Positions 57,169-64,000 of a stretch of 64,000 nt of DNA are shown here, in pieces. How positions within the stretch are numbered: position 1 is the stretch's first letter; the number at the start of each line of letters is the position of its first letter. This DNA is from Sphingomonas pituitosa NBRC 102491 (GTDB lineage: Bacteria > Pseudomonadota > Alphaproteobacteria > Sphingomonadales > Sphingomonadaceae): contig NZ_BCYY01000004.1 in NCBI RefSeq assembly GCF_001598435.1, positions 1 through 64,000 of the forward strand, in the 5' to 3' direction. The position numbers were made by a program, and so were the translations under genes. The notes under the pieces were generated by a model. It saw only the letters and a program-made list of their open reading frames with translations. It was not told where the DNA came from and made no database searches.

Positions 57169-58317
57169 TTGTCAACCGTTCGCCCCGAGGCTTCCGCCCG
57201 TCTCCGCATCCGCTCGATCGATGCGCTGCGCGGGCTCGTCATGCTGCTGATGCTGGTCGATCACACGCGTGAATCCTTCTATTCGCAGGTGCCGGTGCCC
57301 GACCCGCTGGGGCCGGACACGCCGACCGCGCTGTTCGTCACGCGGCTGACCGCGCATTTCTGCGCGCCGGTATTCGTGTTCCTCACCGGGCTGGCGGCGT
57401 GGCTCTACGCGCAGTCGCGTGGGGGACCGGCGGCTGCATCGGACTTTCTGTGGAAGCGCGGGCTGTTCCTGATCGTGCTCGAACTGACCGTGGTGAACTT
57501 CGCCTGGGGCTTCGATCCTACCCCGCCGATGCACTATCTGCAGGTGATCTGGGTGATCGGGCTTTCGATGCTGGCGCTCGCGGCGCTCGTCCACCTGCCC
57601 CGCCCCGTGCTGATCGCGCTGGGGCTGGCGATCGTACTGGGGCACAATCTGCTCGACGGTGTCCACGCGACGAGCGGACCGGGCCGGGTGCTCTGGGCGG
57701 TGCTGCACGAACGCATGGTCTTCGATCTGCCCTGGGGCGGGCATGTGCGGGTCAGCTATCCGCTGCTGCCATGGATCGGGGTGATCACGCTGGGCTATGC
57801 GCTGGGGCCGTGGTTCGCACCGGAGGCCGAGGGCGCGACCCGCCGGCGCGGGTTGGTGACGCTGGGCCTCGCCGCGCTGGCGCTGTTCGTACTGCTGCGC
57901 GCCACCAATATGTACGGCGATCTCCACCCCTGGCAGGCCGGCAGGGACGCGCTCGGCACCGCGCTCCAGTTCGTCAACCTCACCAAATACCCGCCCTCGG
58001 CCGACTTCGTGCTGGCGACCTTGGGCGTGGGGCTGATCGTGCTCGCCGCCTTCGAGCGGCTGCCGGAACGCGCCGCCGGGCTGCTGGCGGTGCTCGGCGG
58101 CGCGCCGCTCTTCTTCTACCTGCTCCACCTCTATCTGCTGAACGGCCTCAACCAGCTGGCGCGCGCGCTGCTGGGCGCCGAGGGGCCGGTAAGCGTGCCG
58201 AACGTCGCCGCGCTGTGGCTGCTCGCCGCGACGGTCGCGCTGCCCTGCTGGTTCGCCACCCGCGCCTTCGGCCGCGCCAAGCGGCGGAGCGGCGCGTGGT
58301 GGATGCGCTACCTATAG
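57157..58317 (+). CDS. DUF1624/heparan-alpha-glucosaminide N-acetyltransferase-like membrane protein
   Basis: A 386-residue polytopic protein with about eight to ten spans. The signature RSIDALRGLVMLLMLVDHTR at the N-terminus is typical of the DUF1624 family. It has many hydrophobic segments (for example VIGLSMLALAALVHL) and a C-terminal basic tail. The family resembles lysosomal acetyltransferases, but bacterial substrates are unknown. The ATG at 57157 lies within the palindrome, and no Shine-Dalgarno is seen, so the start may be leaderless or further downstream. Its TAG overlaps the TAG of the convergent small gene inside CTATAG. Confidence 0.8.
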   Translation: MLQRLSTVRPEASARLRIRSIDALRGLVMLLMLVDHTRESFYSQVPVPDPLGPDTPTALFVTRLTAHFCAPVFVFLTGLAAWLYAQSRGGPAAASDFLWKRGLFLIVLELTVVNFAWGFDPTPPMHYLQVIWVIGLSMLALAALVHLPRPVLIALGLAIVLGHNLLDGVHATSGPGRVLWAVLHERMVFDLPWGGHVRVSYPLLPWIGVITLGYALGPWFAPEAEGATRRRGLVTLGLAALALFVLLRATNMYGDLHPWQAGRDALGTALQFVNLTKYPPSADFVLATLGVGLIVLAAFERLPERAAGLLAVLGGAPLFFYLLHLYLLNGLNQLARALLGAEGPVSVPNVAALWLLAATVALPCWFATRAFGRAKRRSGAWWMRYL

Positions 58318-58572
58318 GTCGCCGCGCATCCGCCGCTGGTGGTATTTCACCCGCACGGTGATGCCGAGCACCATCAGGAAGAAGGCGAGGCCGAGCACCG
58401 CCGCCGGCACCGCGACCGGCATCGGCAGCACCTTCGCCCGAAGTGCGGCGAGCAGGGCACCGAGCACCGCCAGCCACACCGCGCCCATCCGCAGCGGCCG
58501 CGCGATCTGCTTCAGCTCGGCCTTGTAGGCGGCGCGCTCGGCAGGATCGGTCAGGTTCGGCGGGGTCGGCAT
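58312..58572 (-). CDS. Small two-span membrane protein
   Basis: An 86-residue protein starting PTPPNLTDPAERAAYKAELK, with two spans (about 30-45 and 52-70) and a basic C-terminal tail. Its ATG lies within the end of the GNAT gene, a 22-base overlap. Function unknown. Confidence 0.75.
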   Translation of the reverse strand: MPTPPNLTDPAERAAYKAELKQIARPLRMGAVWLAVLGALLAALRAKVLPMPVAVPAAVLGLAFFLMVLGITVRVKYHQRRMRGDL

Positions 58573-59105
58573 GTCCAGTCTTCCTTCAGCAGCCCGTAGA
58601 GCGTGGTGTCGCGGATGCCGATATGGGTTTCCCATTCGGCGCGCAGCACCCCCTCCAGCCGGAAGCCCAGCCGTTCGAGCAGCCGGCGCGAATACACATT
58701 GTCCGGGTCCGTGTCCGCAAAAACCCGCCGCTGGTGCTCGGCGAGGAAGAGCTGGTCGAGGACGCCGGTCAGCGCCTCCTCGGCGATCCCCTGCCCCCAA
58801 TGCGCGCGGGCGAGCAGATAGCCGATCTCGCTGACGCCCGGCCGTTTCTGCCCCACCGCGACATAGCCGATGGCCGTGTCGTCCTCGCCGCGGGTGATCG
58901 CCCATACGCGCCAGGCCGGATCCCCGCGCGACAGGCTGGCGCGGGTCTGCTCCAGCGTCTCGTGCGGCGCATGGCTCCACCAGCGCATCAGTTCGGCATC
59001 GGACAGGCTGGGGAACAACGCCTCGGCGTCGCCCACACCGCGCGGCCGCAGGCGCAGCCGCGCGGTGGTCAGCACCGGTATGGGCGCAGGCTCAGCGATT
59101 GCCAC
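58551..59105 (-). CDS. GNAT acetyltransferase, RimJ/RimL type
   Basis: A 184-residue acetyltransferase. TARLRLRPRGVGDAEALFPS opens the RimJ-like domain. EIGYLLARAHWGQGIAEEAL is the acetyl-CoA segment and NVYSRRLLERLGFRLEGVLR the final strand-helix. It overlaps both neighbours, so it is part of a tightly packed operon. The substrate is not known. Confidence 0.88.
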   Translation of the reverse strand: MAIAEPAPIPVLTTARLRLRPRGVGDAEALFPSLSDAELMRWWSHAPHETLEQTRASLSRGDPAWRVWAITRGEDDTAIGYVAVGQKRPGVSEIGYLLARAHWGQGIAEEALTGVLDQLFLAEHQRRVFADTDPDNVYSRRLLERLGFRLEGVLRAEWETHIGIRDTTLYGLLKEDWTCRPRRT

Positions 59106-59922
59106 CGATCAGGTCACCCAGCCCGCCCAGCACCGAACCCTCGCCGCGGTTCTGCCCGCCGCCATTGGCCGCCGCGAGCATCCGCCCGGCGAGCCGCGCG
59201 AACGGCAGCGACTGGATCCACACCTTGCCCGGCCCGCGCAGCCGCGCGAAGAACACGCCCTCGCCGCCGAACACCATGCTGCGCACGCCTCCGACCGAGA
59301 CCAGGTCGAAATCCACCGACGGCGTCAGCGCGGCGAGGCAGCCGGTATCGACATGCAGTTCCTCGCCCGGCGCCAGCTCGCGCTCGACGATCGCGCCGCC
59401 CATCTGGACGAACACCCAGCCATCGCCGTCCAGCCGCTGCATGATGAAGCCCTCGCCGCCGAACAGCCCGGTCATCACCCGGCGCTGGAAGGCAATGCCC
59501 ATCTGCACGCCCTTGGCGGCGGCGAGGAACGCGTCCTTCTGGCAGATCAGCGTGCCGCCGATATCGGCCAGCCGCAGCGGCACGATCGCGCCGGGCACCG
59601 GCGAGGCGAAGGCGACGCGCGCCTTGCCGCTGCCCTGGTGGGTGAAGACGGTGGTGAACAGCCCCTCGCCGGTGACGAGCCTTTTGCCGGCCCCCAGCAG
59701 CTTGTCCATGAAGCCGCCGCCGGCATTGCTGCCGTCGCCGAACACGGTCTGCATGGTGATGGCGGAATCCTTCCACACCATCGCCCCGGCCTCCGCCACC
59801 GCGCTTTCGCCGGGATCGAGCTCGATCTCGACGAACTGCAGCTCCTGGCCCTTGATCTCGAAATCGATGTCGTCGGCATAGCCTTCGCGGCGCGTATGCG
59901 ACCAGGGGCTCATCGGCGGCAT
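59092..59922 (-). CDS. AIM24/TIGR00266-family protein
   Basis: A 276-residue protein of the TIGR00266 beta-sandwich family. DIDFEIKGQELQFVEIELDPGES and VAEAGAMVWKDSAI near the N-terminus, then GGEGFIMQRLDGDGWVFVQMGG and DTGCLAALTPSVDFDL, are its hallmarks. The C-terminal tail is Gly-rich (GGGQNRGEGSVLGGLGDLIGG). Its bacterial role is unknown. It is first in a three-gene operon (AIM24-like, GNAT, small membrane protein) whose genes all overlap. Confidence 0.88.
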   Translation of the reverse strand: MPPMSPWSHTRREGYADDIDFEIKGQELQFVEIELDPGESAVAEAGAMVWKDSAITMQTVFGDGSNAGGGFMDKLLGAGKRLVTGEGLFTTVFTHQGSGKARVAFASPVPGAIVPLRLADIGGTLICQKDAFLAAAKGVQMGIAFQRRVMTGLFGGEGFIMQRLDGDGWVFVQMGGAIVERELAPGEELHVDTGCLAALTPSVDFDLVSVGGVRSMVFGGEGVFFARLRGPGKVWIQSLPFARLAGRMLAAANGGGQNRGEGSVLGGLGDLIGGNR

Positions 59923-60090
59923 GGGGGTCTCCTGCGTGTGTTGCAGACGCCTAGTACACCAAAGCGCGTCGGTCGCGAAAGCCTCCTCACCCCACCCCAT
60001 CGCCCGGGGTGACATCGGGAAGGCGCTGTGTCATTGCGCAACTTAATTACAACGGATGAGTCGGCACCCAGCCGGCCGCAGGAGAGTAAG

Positions 60091-61590
60091 ATGCGTGTTA
60101 TCGATCATGTGATCGTCGGCCATGCCGGCGGCGGCGCAGGCCGGATGTCGGACGTGTTCGACCCCAATAGCGGCGCGGTGCAGGCACAGGTCCCCCTCGG
60201 CACCGCCGCTGATCTCGACCGCGCGGTCACCGCCGCGCTGGCCGCACAGCCCGGCTGGGCCGCGACCAACCCGCAGCGCCGGGCGCGCGTGATGTTCCGC
60301 TTCAAGGAACTGGTCGAGGCGAACATGGACGCGCTCGCCCACATGCTTTCCGCCGAACATGGCAAGGTGATCGCCGATTCGAAGGGCGACATTCAGCGCG
60401 GGCTCGAGGTGATCGAGTTCGCCTGCGGCATCCCCCACGCGCTCAAGGGCGAGTATACCCAGGGCGCAGGCCCCGGCATCGACGTCTATTCGATGCGGAT
60501 GCCGCTAGGCATCGGCGCGGGCATCACCCCGTTCAACTTCCCGGCGATGATCCCGATGTGGATGTTCGGCGTGGCGATCGCCTGCGGCAACGCCTTCCTC
60601 CTCAAGCCCTCCGAGCGCGACCCCTCGGTGCCGGTGCGCCTCGCCGAGCTGATGCTGGAAGCCGGCGCGCCGGAGGGCATCCTGCAGGTGGTGCAGGGCG
60701 ACAAGGAAATGGTCGACGCGATCCTCGACCATCCGGCGATCGGTGCGGTCAGCTTCGTCGGCTCGTCGGACATCGCGCACTATGTCTACCAGCGCGGCGT
60801 CGCGGCGGGGAAGCGCGTCCAGGCGATGGGCGGCGCCAAGAACCACGGCATCGTCATGCCCGATGCCGATCTCGACCAGGTCGTCGCGGATCTCTCCGGC
60901 GCCGCGTTCGGCTCGGCGGGCGAGCGCTGCATGGCGCTGCCCGTGGTGGTGCCCGTGGGTGACAAGACCGCCGATGCGCTCCGCGAAAAGCTGATCCCGG
61001 CGATTCGTTCGCTGCGGGTGGGCGTCTCCACCGATGCCGAGGCGCAGTACGGCCCGGTGGTCAACGCCGCGCACAAGGCGCGCGTGGAGGGCTGGATCCA
61101 GACCGGCGTCGACGAAGGCGCCGAGCTGGTGGTCGACGGGCGGGGTTTCTCGCTCCAGGGCCACGAGCAGGGCTTCTTCATCGGCCCCTCGCTGTTCGAC
61201 CGCGTGACGCCCACGATGAAGAGCTACCAGGAAGAGATTTTCGGCCCGGTCCTCCAGATCGTCCGCGCCCCCGATTTCGAGACCGCGCTGCGCCTGCCGA
61301 GCGAGCACCAATACGGCAACGGCGTCGCCATCTTCACCCGCAACGGCCACGCCGCGCGCGAGTTCGCCGCGCGGGTGAATGTCGGCATGGTTGGCATCAA
61401 CGTGCCGATCCCGGTGCCGGTGGCGTATCACAGCTTCGGCGGCTGGAAGCGCTCGGCGTTCGGCGACGTTAACCAGCACGGCATGGAAGGCGTCCGCTTC
61501 TGGACCAAGGTGAAGACCGTGACGCAACGCTGGCCCGACGGCGGCGTGGGCGACGCGGCCAACGCCTTCGTCATTCCGACGATGGGGTGA
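60091..61590 (+). CDS. mmsA: Methylmalonate-semialdehyde dehydrogenase (CoA-acylating)
   Basis: A 499-residue aldehyde dehydrogenase of valine degradation turning methylmalonate semialdehyde into propionyl-CoA. GITPFNFPAMIPMWMF is the family's diagnostic sequence, the cofactor loop is GSSDIAHYVY, and the catalytic Cys280 is in GSAGERCMALPV. AGGAG at 60080-60084 precedes the ATG. The pathway genes downstream continue on the same strand but are separated by a repeat-flanked nuclease gene. Confidence 0.96.
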   Translation: MRVIDHVIVGHAGGGAGRMSDVFDPNSGAVQAQVPLGTAADLDRAVTAALAAQPGWAATNPQRRARVMFRFKELVEANMDALAHMLSAEHGKVIADSKGDIQRGLEVIEFACGIPHALKGEYTQGAGPGIDVYSMRMPLGIGAGITPFNFPAMIPMWMFGVAIACGNAFLLKPSERDPSVPVRLAELMLEAGAPEGILQVVQGDKEMVDAILDHPAIGAVSFVGSSDIAHYVYQRGVAAGKRVQAMGGAKNHGIVMPDADLDQVVADLSGAAFGSAGERCMALPVVVPVGDKTADALREKLIPAIRSLRVGVSTDAEAQYGPVVNAAHKARVEGWIQTGVDEGAELVVDGRGFSLQGHEQGFFIGPSLFDRVTPTMKSYQEEIFGPVLQIVRAPDFETALRLPSEHQYGNGVAIFTRNGHAAREFAARVNVGMVGINVPIPVPVAYHSFGGWKRSAFGDVNQHGMEGVRFWTKVKTVTQRWPDGGVGDAANAFVIPTMG

Positions 61591-61621
61591 CGGGGGTGCG
61601 GGCAGGCCCCTCCTTCTATCT

Positions 61622-61715
61622 GTCATCCCGGCGAAAGCCGGGATCCATTGGGGTCACCGCCGCGGCTCCAACCCCGGCCGAGTGGCGAATGGATCCCGAC
61701 TTTCGTCGGGATGAC
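61622..61715. repeat. Palindromic repeat (family 1), copy B
   Basis: The same paired-hairpin layout as copy A: GTCATCCC and GGGATGAC ends, left hairpin CCCGGCGAAAGCCGGG, right hairpin CCCGACTTTCGTCGGG, each adjoining a GGATCC. The core reads ATTGGGGTC in the plus direction, as in copy A. It lies 18 bases beyond the stop of the GIY-YIG gene. Confidence 0.9.
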
Positions 61716-61733
61716 GGAAGAAGGGATGACGGC

Positions 61734-62051
61734 TTAAGGGTCGGGTGCGTCCAGCGGCGGGAAGCCGAGGCTGATCGCGAGGTCTTCCCAGAAGGGGTTC
61801 TCGCGCTCGATCAGCACGATTTTCCAGTCGCGCTTCCATTCCTTGAGCTGCTTCTCGCGCTTGATCGCCGCAGCCATGTCGCCGCCGACCTCGTACCAGA
61901 CCAGCCGCTTGACGTTGTTGCGCTTGGTAAAACCAGGCACGGTACCGCTCCGGTGCTGGTGGATGCGCCCCATCAGATCAGACGTGACGCCGGTGTACAG
62001 CGTCCCATGCCGCTGGCTCGCGAGCATGTAGACGCAGGGCAGTTTGTCCAA
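61734..62051 (-). CDS. GIY-YIG nuclease-domain protein
   Basis: A 105-residue protein made of a single GIY-YIG domain. The VYMLAS and LYTGVT halves of the motif are at 7-12 and 18-23, Arg29 and Glu66 (KREKQLKEW) fit the catalytic positions, and NPFWEDL gives the conserved Asn. It has no DNA-binding extension. It starts with TTG after GAGAGG. The gene is bracketed by two copies of the same palindromic repeat and points against the valine operon that it interrupts. Confidence 0.88.
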   Translation of the reverse strand: MDKLPCVYMLASQRHGTLYTGVTSDLMGRIHQHRSGTVPGFTKRNNVKRLVWYEVGGDMAAAIKREKQLKEWKRDWKIVLIERENPFWEDLAISLGFPPLDAPDP

Positions 62052-62065
62052 CGTACCTCTCCACT

Positions 62066-62159
62066 GTCATCCCGGCGAAAGCCGGGATCCATTCGCCACG
62101 CGGCCGCAGCAAGAGCCGTGCGGGCGACCCCAATGGATCCCGACTTTCGTTGGGATGAC
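62066..62159. repeat. Palindromic repeat (family 1), copy C with inverted core
   Basis: The ends and outer hairpins are in the same order as copies A and B (left CCCGGCGAAAGCCGGG, right CCCGACTTTCGTTGGG), but the core between the two GGATCC sites is the reverse complement of theirs (ATTCGCCACG ... GACCCCAAT). It lies 14 bases upstream of the GIY-YIG start and 20 bases before the acyl-CoA dehydrogenase gene. Confidence 0.9.
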
Positions 62160-62179
62160 GATGATAGACAAGTGAACCC

Positions 62180-63325
62180 ATGACCCACCAGTTCGACCTC
62201 ACCGACGACCAGCGCCAGATCCAGGAGATGGCGCAGAAGTTCACCGCCGATGCGATCACCCCGCACGCGGCCGAATGGGACGAGAAGCACATCTTCCCGC
62301 GCGAGACGATCAAGGCCGCCGCCGAGCTCGGCTTCGCGGCGATCTATGTCTCGGAGGAATCGGGCGGCATCGGCCTCGGCCGACTGGAGTCCGCGCTGAT
62401 CTTCGAGGCGATGGCCTATGGCTGCCCCTCCACCAGCGCCTTCATCTCGATCCACAACATGGCCGCGTGGATGATTGACCGCTTCGGCGCGCCGGCCGTG
62501 AAGGACAAGTATCTCCCCAGCCTGGTCACCATGGACCGGCTGGCGAGCTACTGCCTCACCGAGCCGGGCTCGGGCTCCGACGCGGCCGCGCTCAAGACCC
62601 GCGCGGTGCGGGATGGCGACCACTATATCGTCACCGGCACCAAGCAGTTCATCTCGGGCGGCGGCGAGAACGACCTCTACGTCACCATGGTCCGCACCGG
62701 CGAGGACGGCCCCAAGGGCATTTCCGCGCTGGTGATCGAGAAGGACATGCCCGGCGTCAGCTTTGGCGCGCAGGAGCGCAAGCTCGGCTGGCATTCGCAG
62801 CCGACGGCGCAGGTCAATTTCGACCAGGTCCGTGTGCCGGTGGAGAACCTCGTCGGCGCCGAGGGCGAAGGCTTCCGCATCGCGATGATGGGGCTCGACG
62901 GCGGTCGCCTCAACATCGGCGCCTGCTCGCTCGGCGGCGCACAGCGCTGCCTCGACGAGGCCGTGCGCTACACGCAGGAGCGCCGGCAGTTCGGCAAGGC
63001 GATCGCCGAGTTCCAGAACACCCAGTTCACCCTCGCCGACATGGCGACCGAGCTGGAGGCGGCCCGCGCTTTGCTCTACCTCGCCGCCGCCAAGGTGACC
63101 GCCGGCACGCCGGACAAGACCCGCTTCGCCGCGATGGCCAAGCGTCTCGCGACCGACACCGGCTCGTCGGTGGTCGATCGCGCGCTGCAGCTGCATGGCG
63201 GCTATGGGTACCTGATGGACTATCCGATCGAACGCTTCTGGCGCGACCTGCGCGTCCATTCGATCCTGGAGGGCACCAACCAGGTGATGCGGATGATCGT
63301 CGGCCGGGAGCTGGTACGCGAATGA
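62180..63325 (+). CDS. Acyl-CoA dehydrogenase, probably isobutyryl-CoA dehydrogenase
   Basis: A 381-residue FAD enzyme. CLTEPGSGSDAAALKTRAV and TGTKQFISGGGENDLYV are flavin-site motifs, and the C-terminal catalytic Glu lies in HSILEGTNQVMRMI. Between mmsA and a 3-hydroxyisobutyryl-CoA hydrolase gene, valine-derived isobutyryl-CoA is the likely substrate. The stop shares bases with the next start (ATGA). Confidence 0.93.
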   Translation: MTHQFDLTDDQRQIQEMAQKFTADAITPHAAEWDEKHIFPRETIKAAAELGFAAIYVSEESGGIGLGRLESALIFEAMAYGCPSTSAFISIHNMAAWMIDRFGAPAVKDKYLPSLVTMDRLASYCLTEPGSGSDAAALKTRAVRDGDHYIVTGTKQFISGGGENDLYVTMVRTGEDGPKGISALVIEKDMPGVSFGAQERKLGWHSQPTAQVNFDQVRVPVENLVGAEGEGFRIAMMGLDGGRLNIGACSLGGAQRCLDEAVRYTQERRQFGKAIAEFQNTQFTLADMATELEAARALLYLAAAKVTAGTPDKTRFAAMAKRLATDTGSSVVDRALQLHGGYGYLMDYPIERFWRDLRVHSILEGTNQVMRMIVGRELVRE

Positions 63326-64000
63326 GCGACGTCCTCACCGCAATCGACGGCCCCGTCGCCCGTCTCCGCCTCAACCGCCCCAAGGCGCTGCATGCGCTCA
63401 ACACCGCGATGTGCCAGGCGATGCTCGACGCGCTCGACGCCTGGGAGCAGGACGAGGCGGTCCACATCGTCCTGCTCGACCATGCCGAGGGCCGCGGCTT
63501 CTGCGCCGGCGGGGACATCCGCATGATCGCCGACAGCGGCGCCAGCGACGGCACGGCCGCGGCGGACTTCTTCCGCGCCGAATACCGGCTCAACCACCGG
63601 CTGTTCACCTATCCCAAGCCGATCGTCGCCTTCGCCGACGGCATCGTGATGGGCGGCGGCGTCGGCATCTCCCAGCCGGCGCGCTACCGGGTGGCGACCG
63701 AGAACACCAAGTTCGCCATGCCCGAGACCGGCATTGGCCTGTTCCCGGACGTCGGCGGCGGCTGGTATCTGTCGCGCCTGCCCGGGCGGATGGGCGAGTA
63801 TCTCGCGCTGACCGGCCACCGGCTCGACGGCGCCGAGTGCCTCGCGCTCGGCCTCGCCACCCATTGCCTCCCCGCCGGAGCGCTGGAGTCCGCCAAGGCG
63901 CAGATCGCGTCCGCCCCCGACAAGGCGCTGGCGATCCTCACCGATCTTTCGGTCGACCCGCCGATCGCCAAGATCCTGGCGCACTATGCCGATATCGATC
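63322..64000 (+). CDS. 3-hydroxyisobutyryl-CoA hydrolase (partial, runs off the window)
   Basis: A crotonase-fold enzyme of valine degradation, open to the edge. GRGFCAGGDIRMIADSG and ADGIVMGGGVGIS form the oxyanion hole, and the extended GIGLFPDVGGGWYLSRLPGR is typical of the hydrolase rather than of plain enoyl-CoA hydratase. It overlaps the dehydrogenase by four bases. The C-terminus is missing. Confidence 0.9.
   Translation, partial: MSDVLTAIDGPVARLRLNRPKALHALNTAMCQAMLDALDAWEQDEAVHIVLLDHAEGRGFCAGGDIRMIADSGASDGTAAADFFRAEYRLNHRLFTYPKPIVAFADGIVMGGGVGISQPARYRVATENTKFAMPETGIGLFPDVGGGWYLSRLPGRMGEYLALTGHRLDGAECLALGLATHCLPAGALESAKAQIASAPDKALAILTDLSVDPPIAKILAHYADID

Noticed and set aside
57114..57180. 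A Fur box upstream of the siderophore-type receptor
   Set aside because: The sequence has ATGATAC and AACATTA fragments but no convincing 19-bp Fur inverted repeat. The 22-bp palindrome is a different sequence.

Overview
The window is about 64 kb of GC-rich chromosomal DNA from a free-living alphaproteobacterium, most likely Sphingomonas or a close relative (Sphingomonadaceae). The evidence is the GcrA cell-cycle regulator, two TonB-dependent receptors, an HWE-family histidine kinase, a DUF6481-type protein, pyruvate phosphate dikinase, a bc1 operon with Rieske, b and c1 subunits, and abundant palindromic repeats of the type scattered through sphingomonad intergenic regions. I see no rRNA, tRNA, CRISPR array, insertion sequence or complete prophage. 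The identification rests on gene content only.

Layout. 1-4.8 kb: end of a coiled-coil protein, then a TonB-dependent receptor with a tandem operator-like site in its promoter, followed by a secreted nucleoside hydrolase. 4.8-11.3 kb: a minus-strand block with ppdK coupled to a chorismate-lyase-like gene, and glyQ/glyS; glyS carries a palindromic repeat inside its reading frame. 11.5-17 kb: a TraB/GumN lipoprotein, rplY, pth, a NIPSNAP protein, a TbpB-like surface lipoprotein and ychF. 17-23.3 kb: a response regulator and HWE kinase diverging from a chemoreceptor, then a MerR-type regulator diverging from a glutaredoxin/MauE membrane protein and a Met/His-rich outer-membrane protein, which looks like a compact metal/redox response module. 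23.3-27.3 kb: an NPP-type phosphodiesterase, MaoC-like, predicted ATPase, lipoprotein and apt genes. 27.3-30.1 kb: petABC, with apt coupled to its 3' end. 30.3-38.7 kb: trmL-hemF, GNAT, membrane proteins, lipB, queCE and hslO. 38.8-42.8 kb: small and lineage-specific genes, including a cold-shock cluster, lying between hslO and argF. 42.8-47.7 kb: argF, argD, a patatin-like lipoprotein and an ABC-2 permease. 47.7-53.7 kb: gcrA, an orphan phage-tail-like glycine-rich protein, a radical SAM protein with its SPASM-like cysteines ahead of the core, and parE. 53.7-60 kb: a serine hydrolase, a siderophore-type receptor divergent from a DUF1624 membrane protein across a long palindrome, and an overlapping three-gene operon. 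60-64 kb: valine catabolism (mmsA, acyl-CoA dehydrogenase, 3-hydroxyisobutyryl-CoA hydrolase running off the edge), split by a GIY-YIG nuclease gene bracketed by two copies of a palindromic repeat.

The most unusual observations are the repeat-bracketed GIY-YIG gene with related repeats elsewhere in the window, the repeat domesticated inside glyS, the MerR/MauE/outer-membrane module, and the permuted SPASM-radical SAM protein next to a tail-like gene. All functional calls are from reading the sequence; no database search was run.
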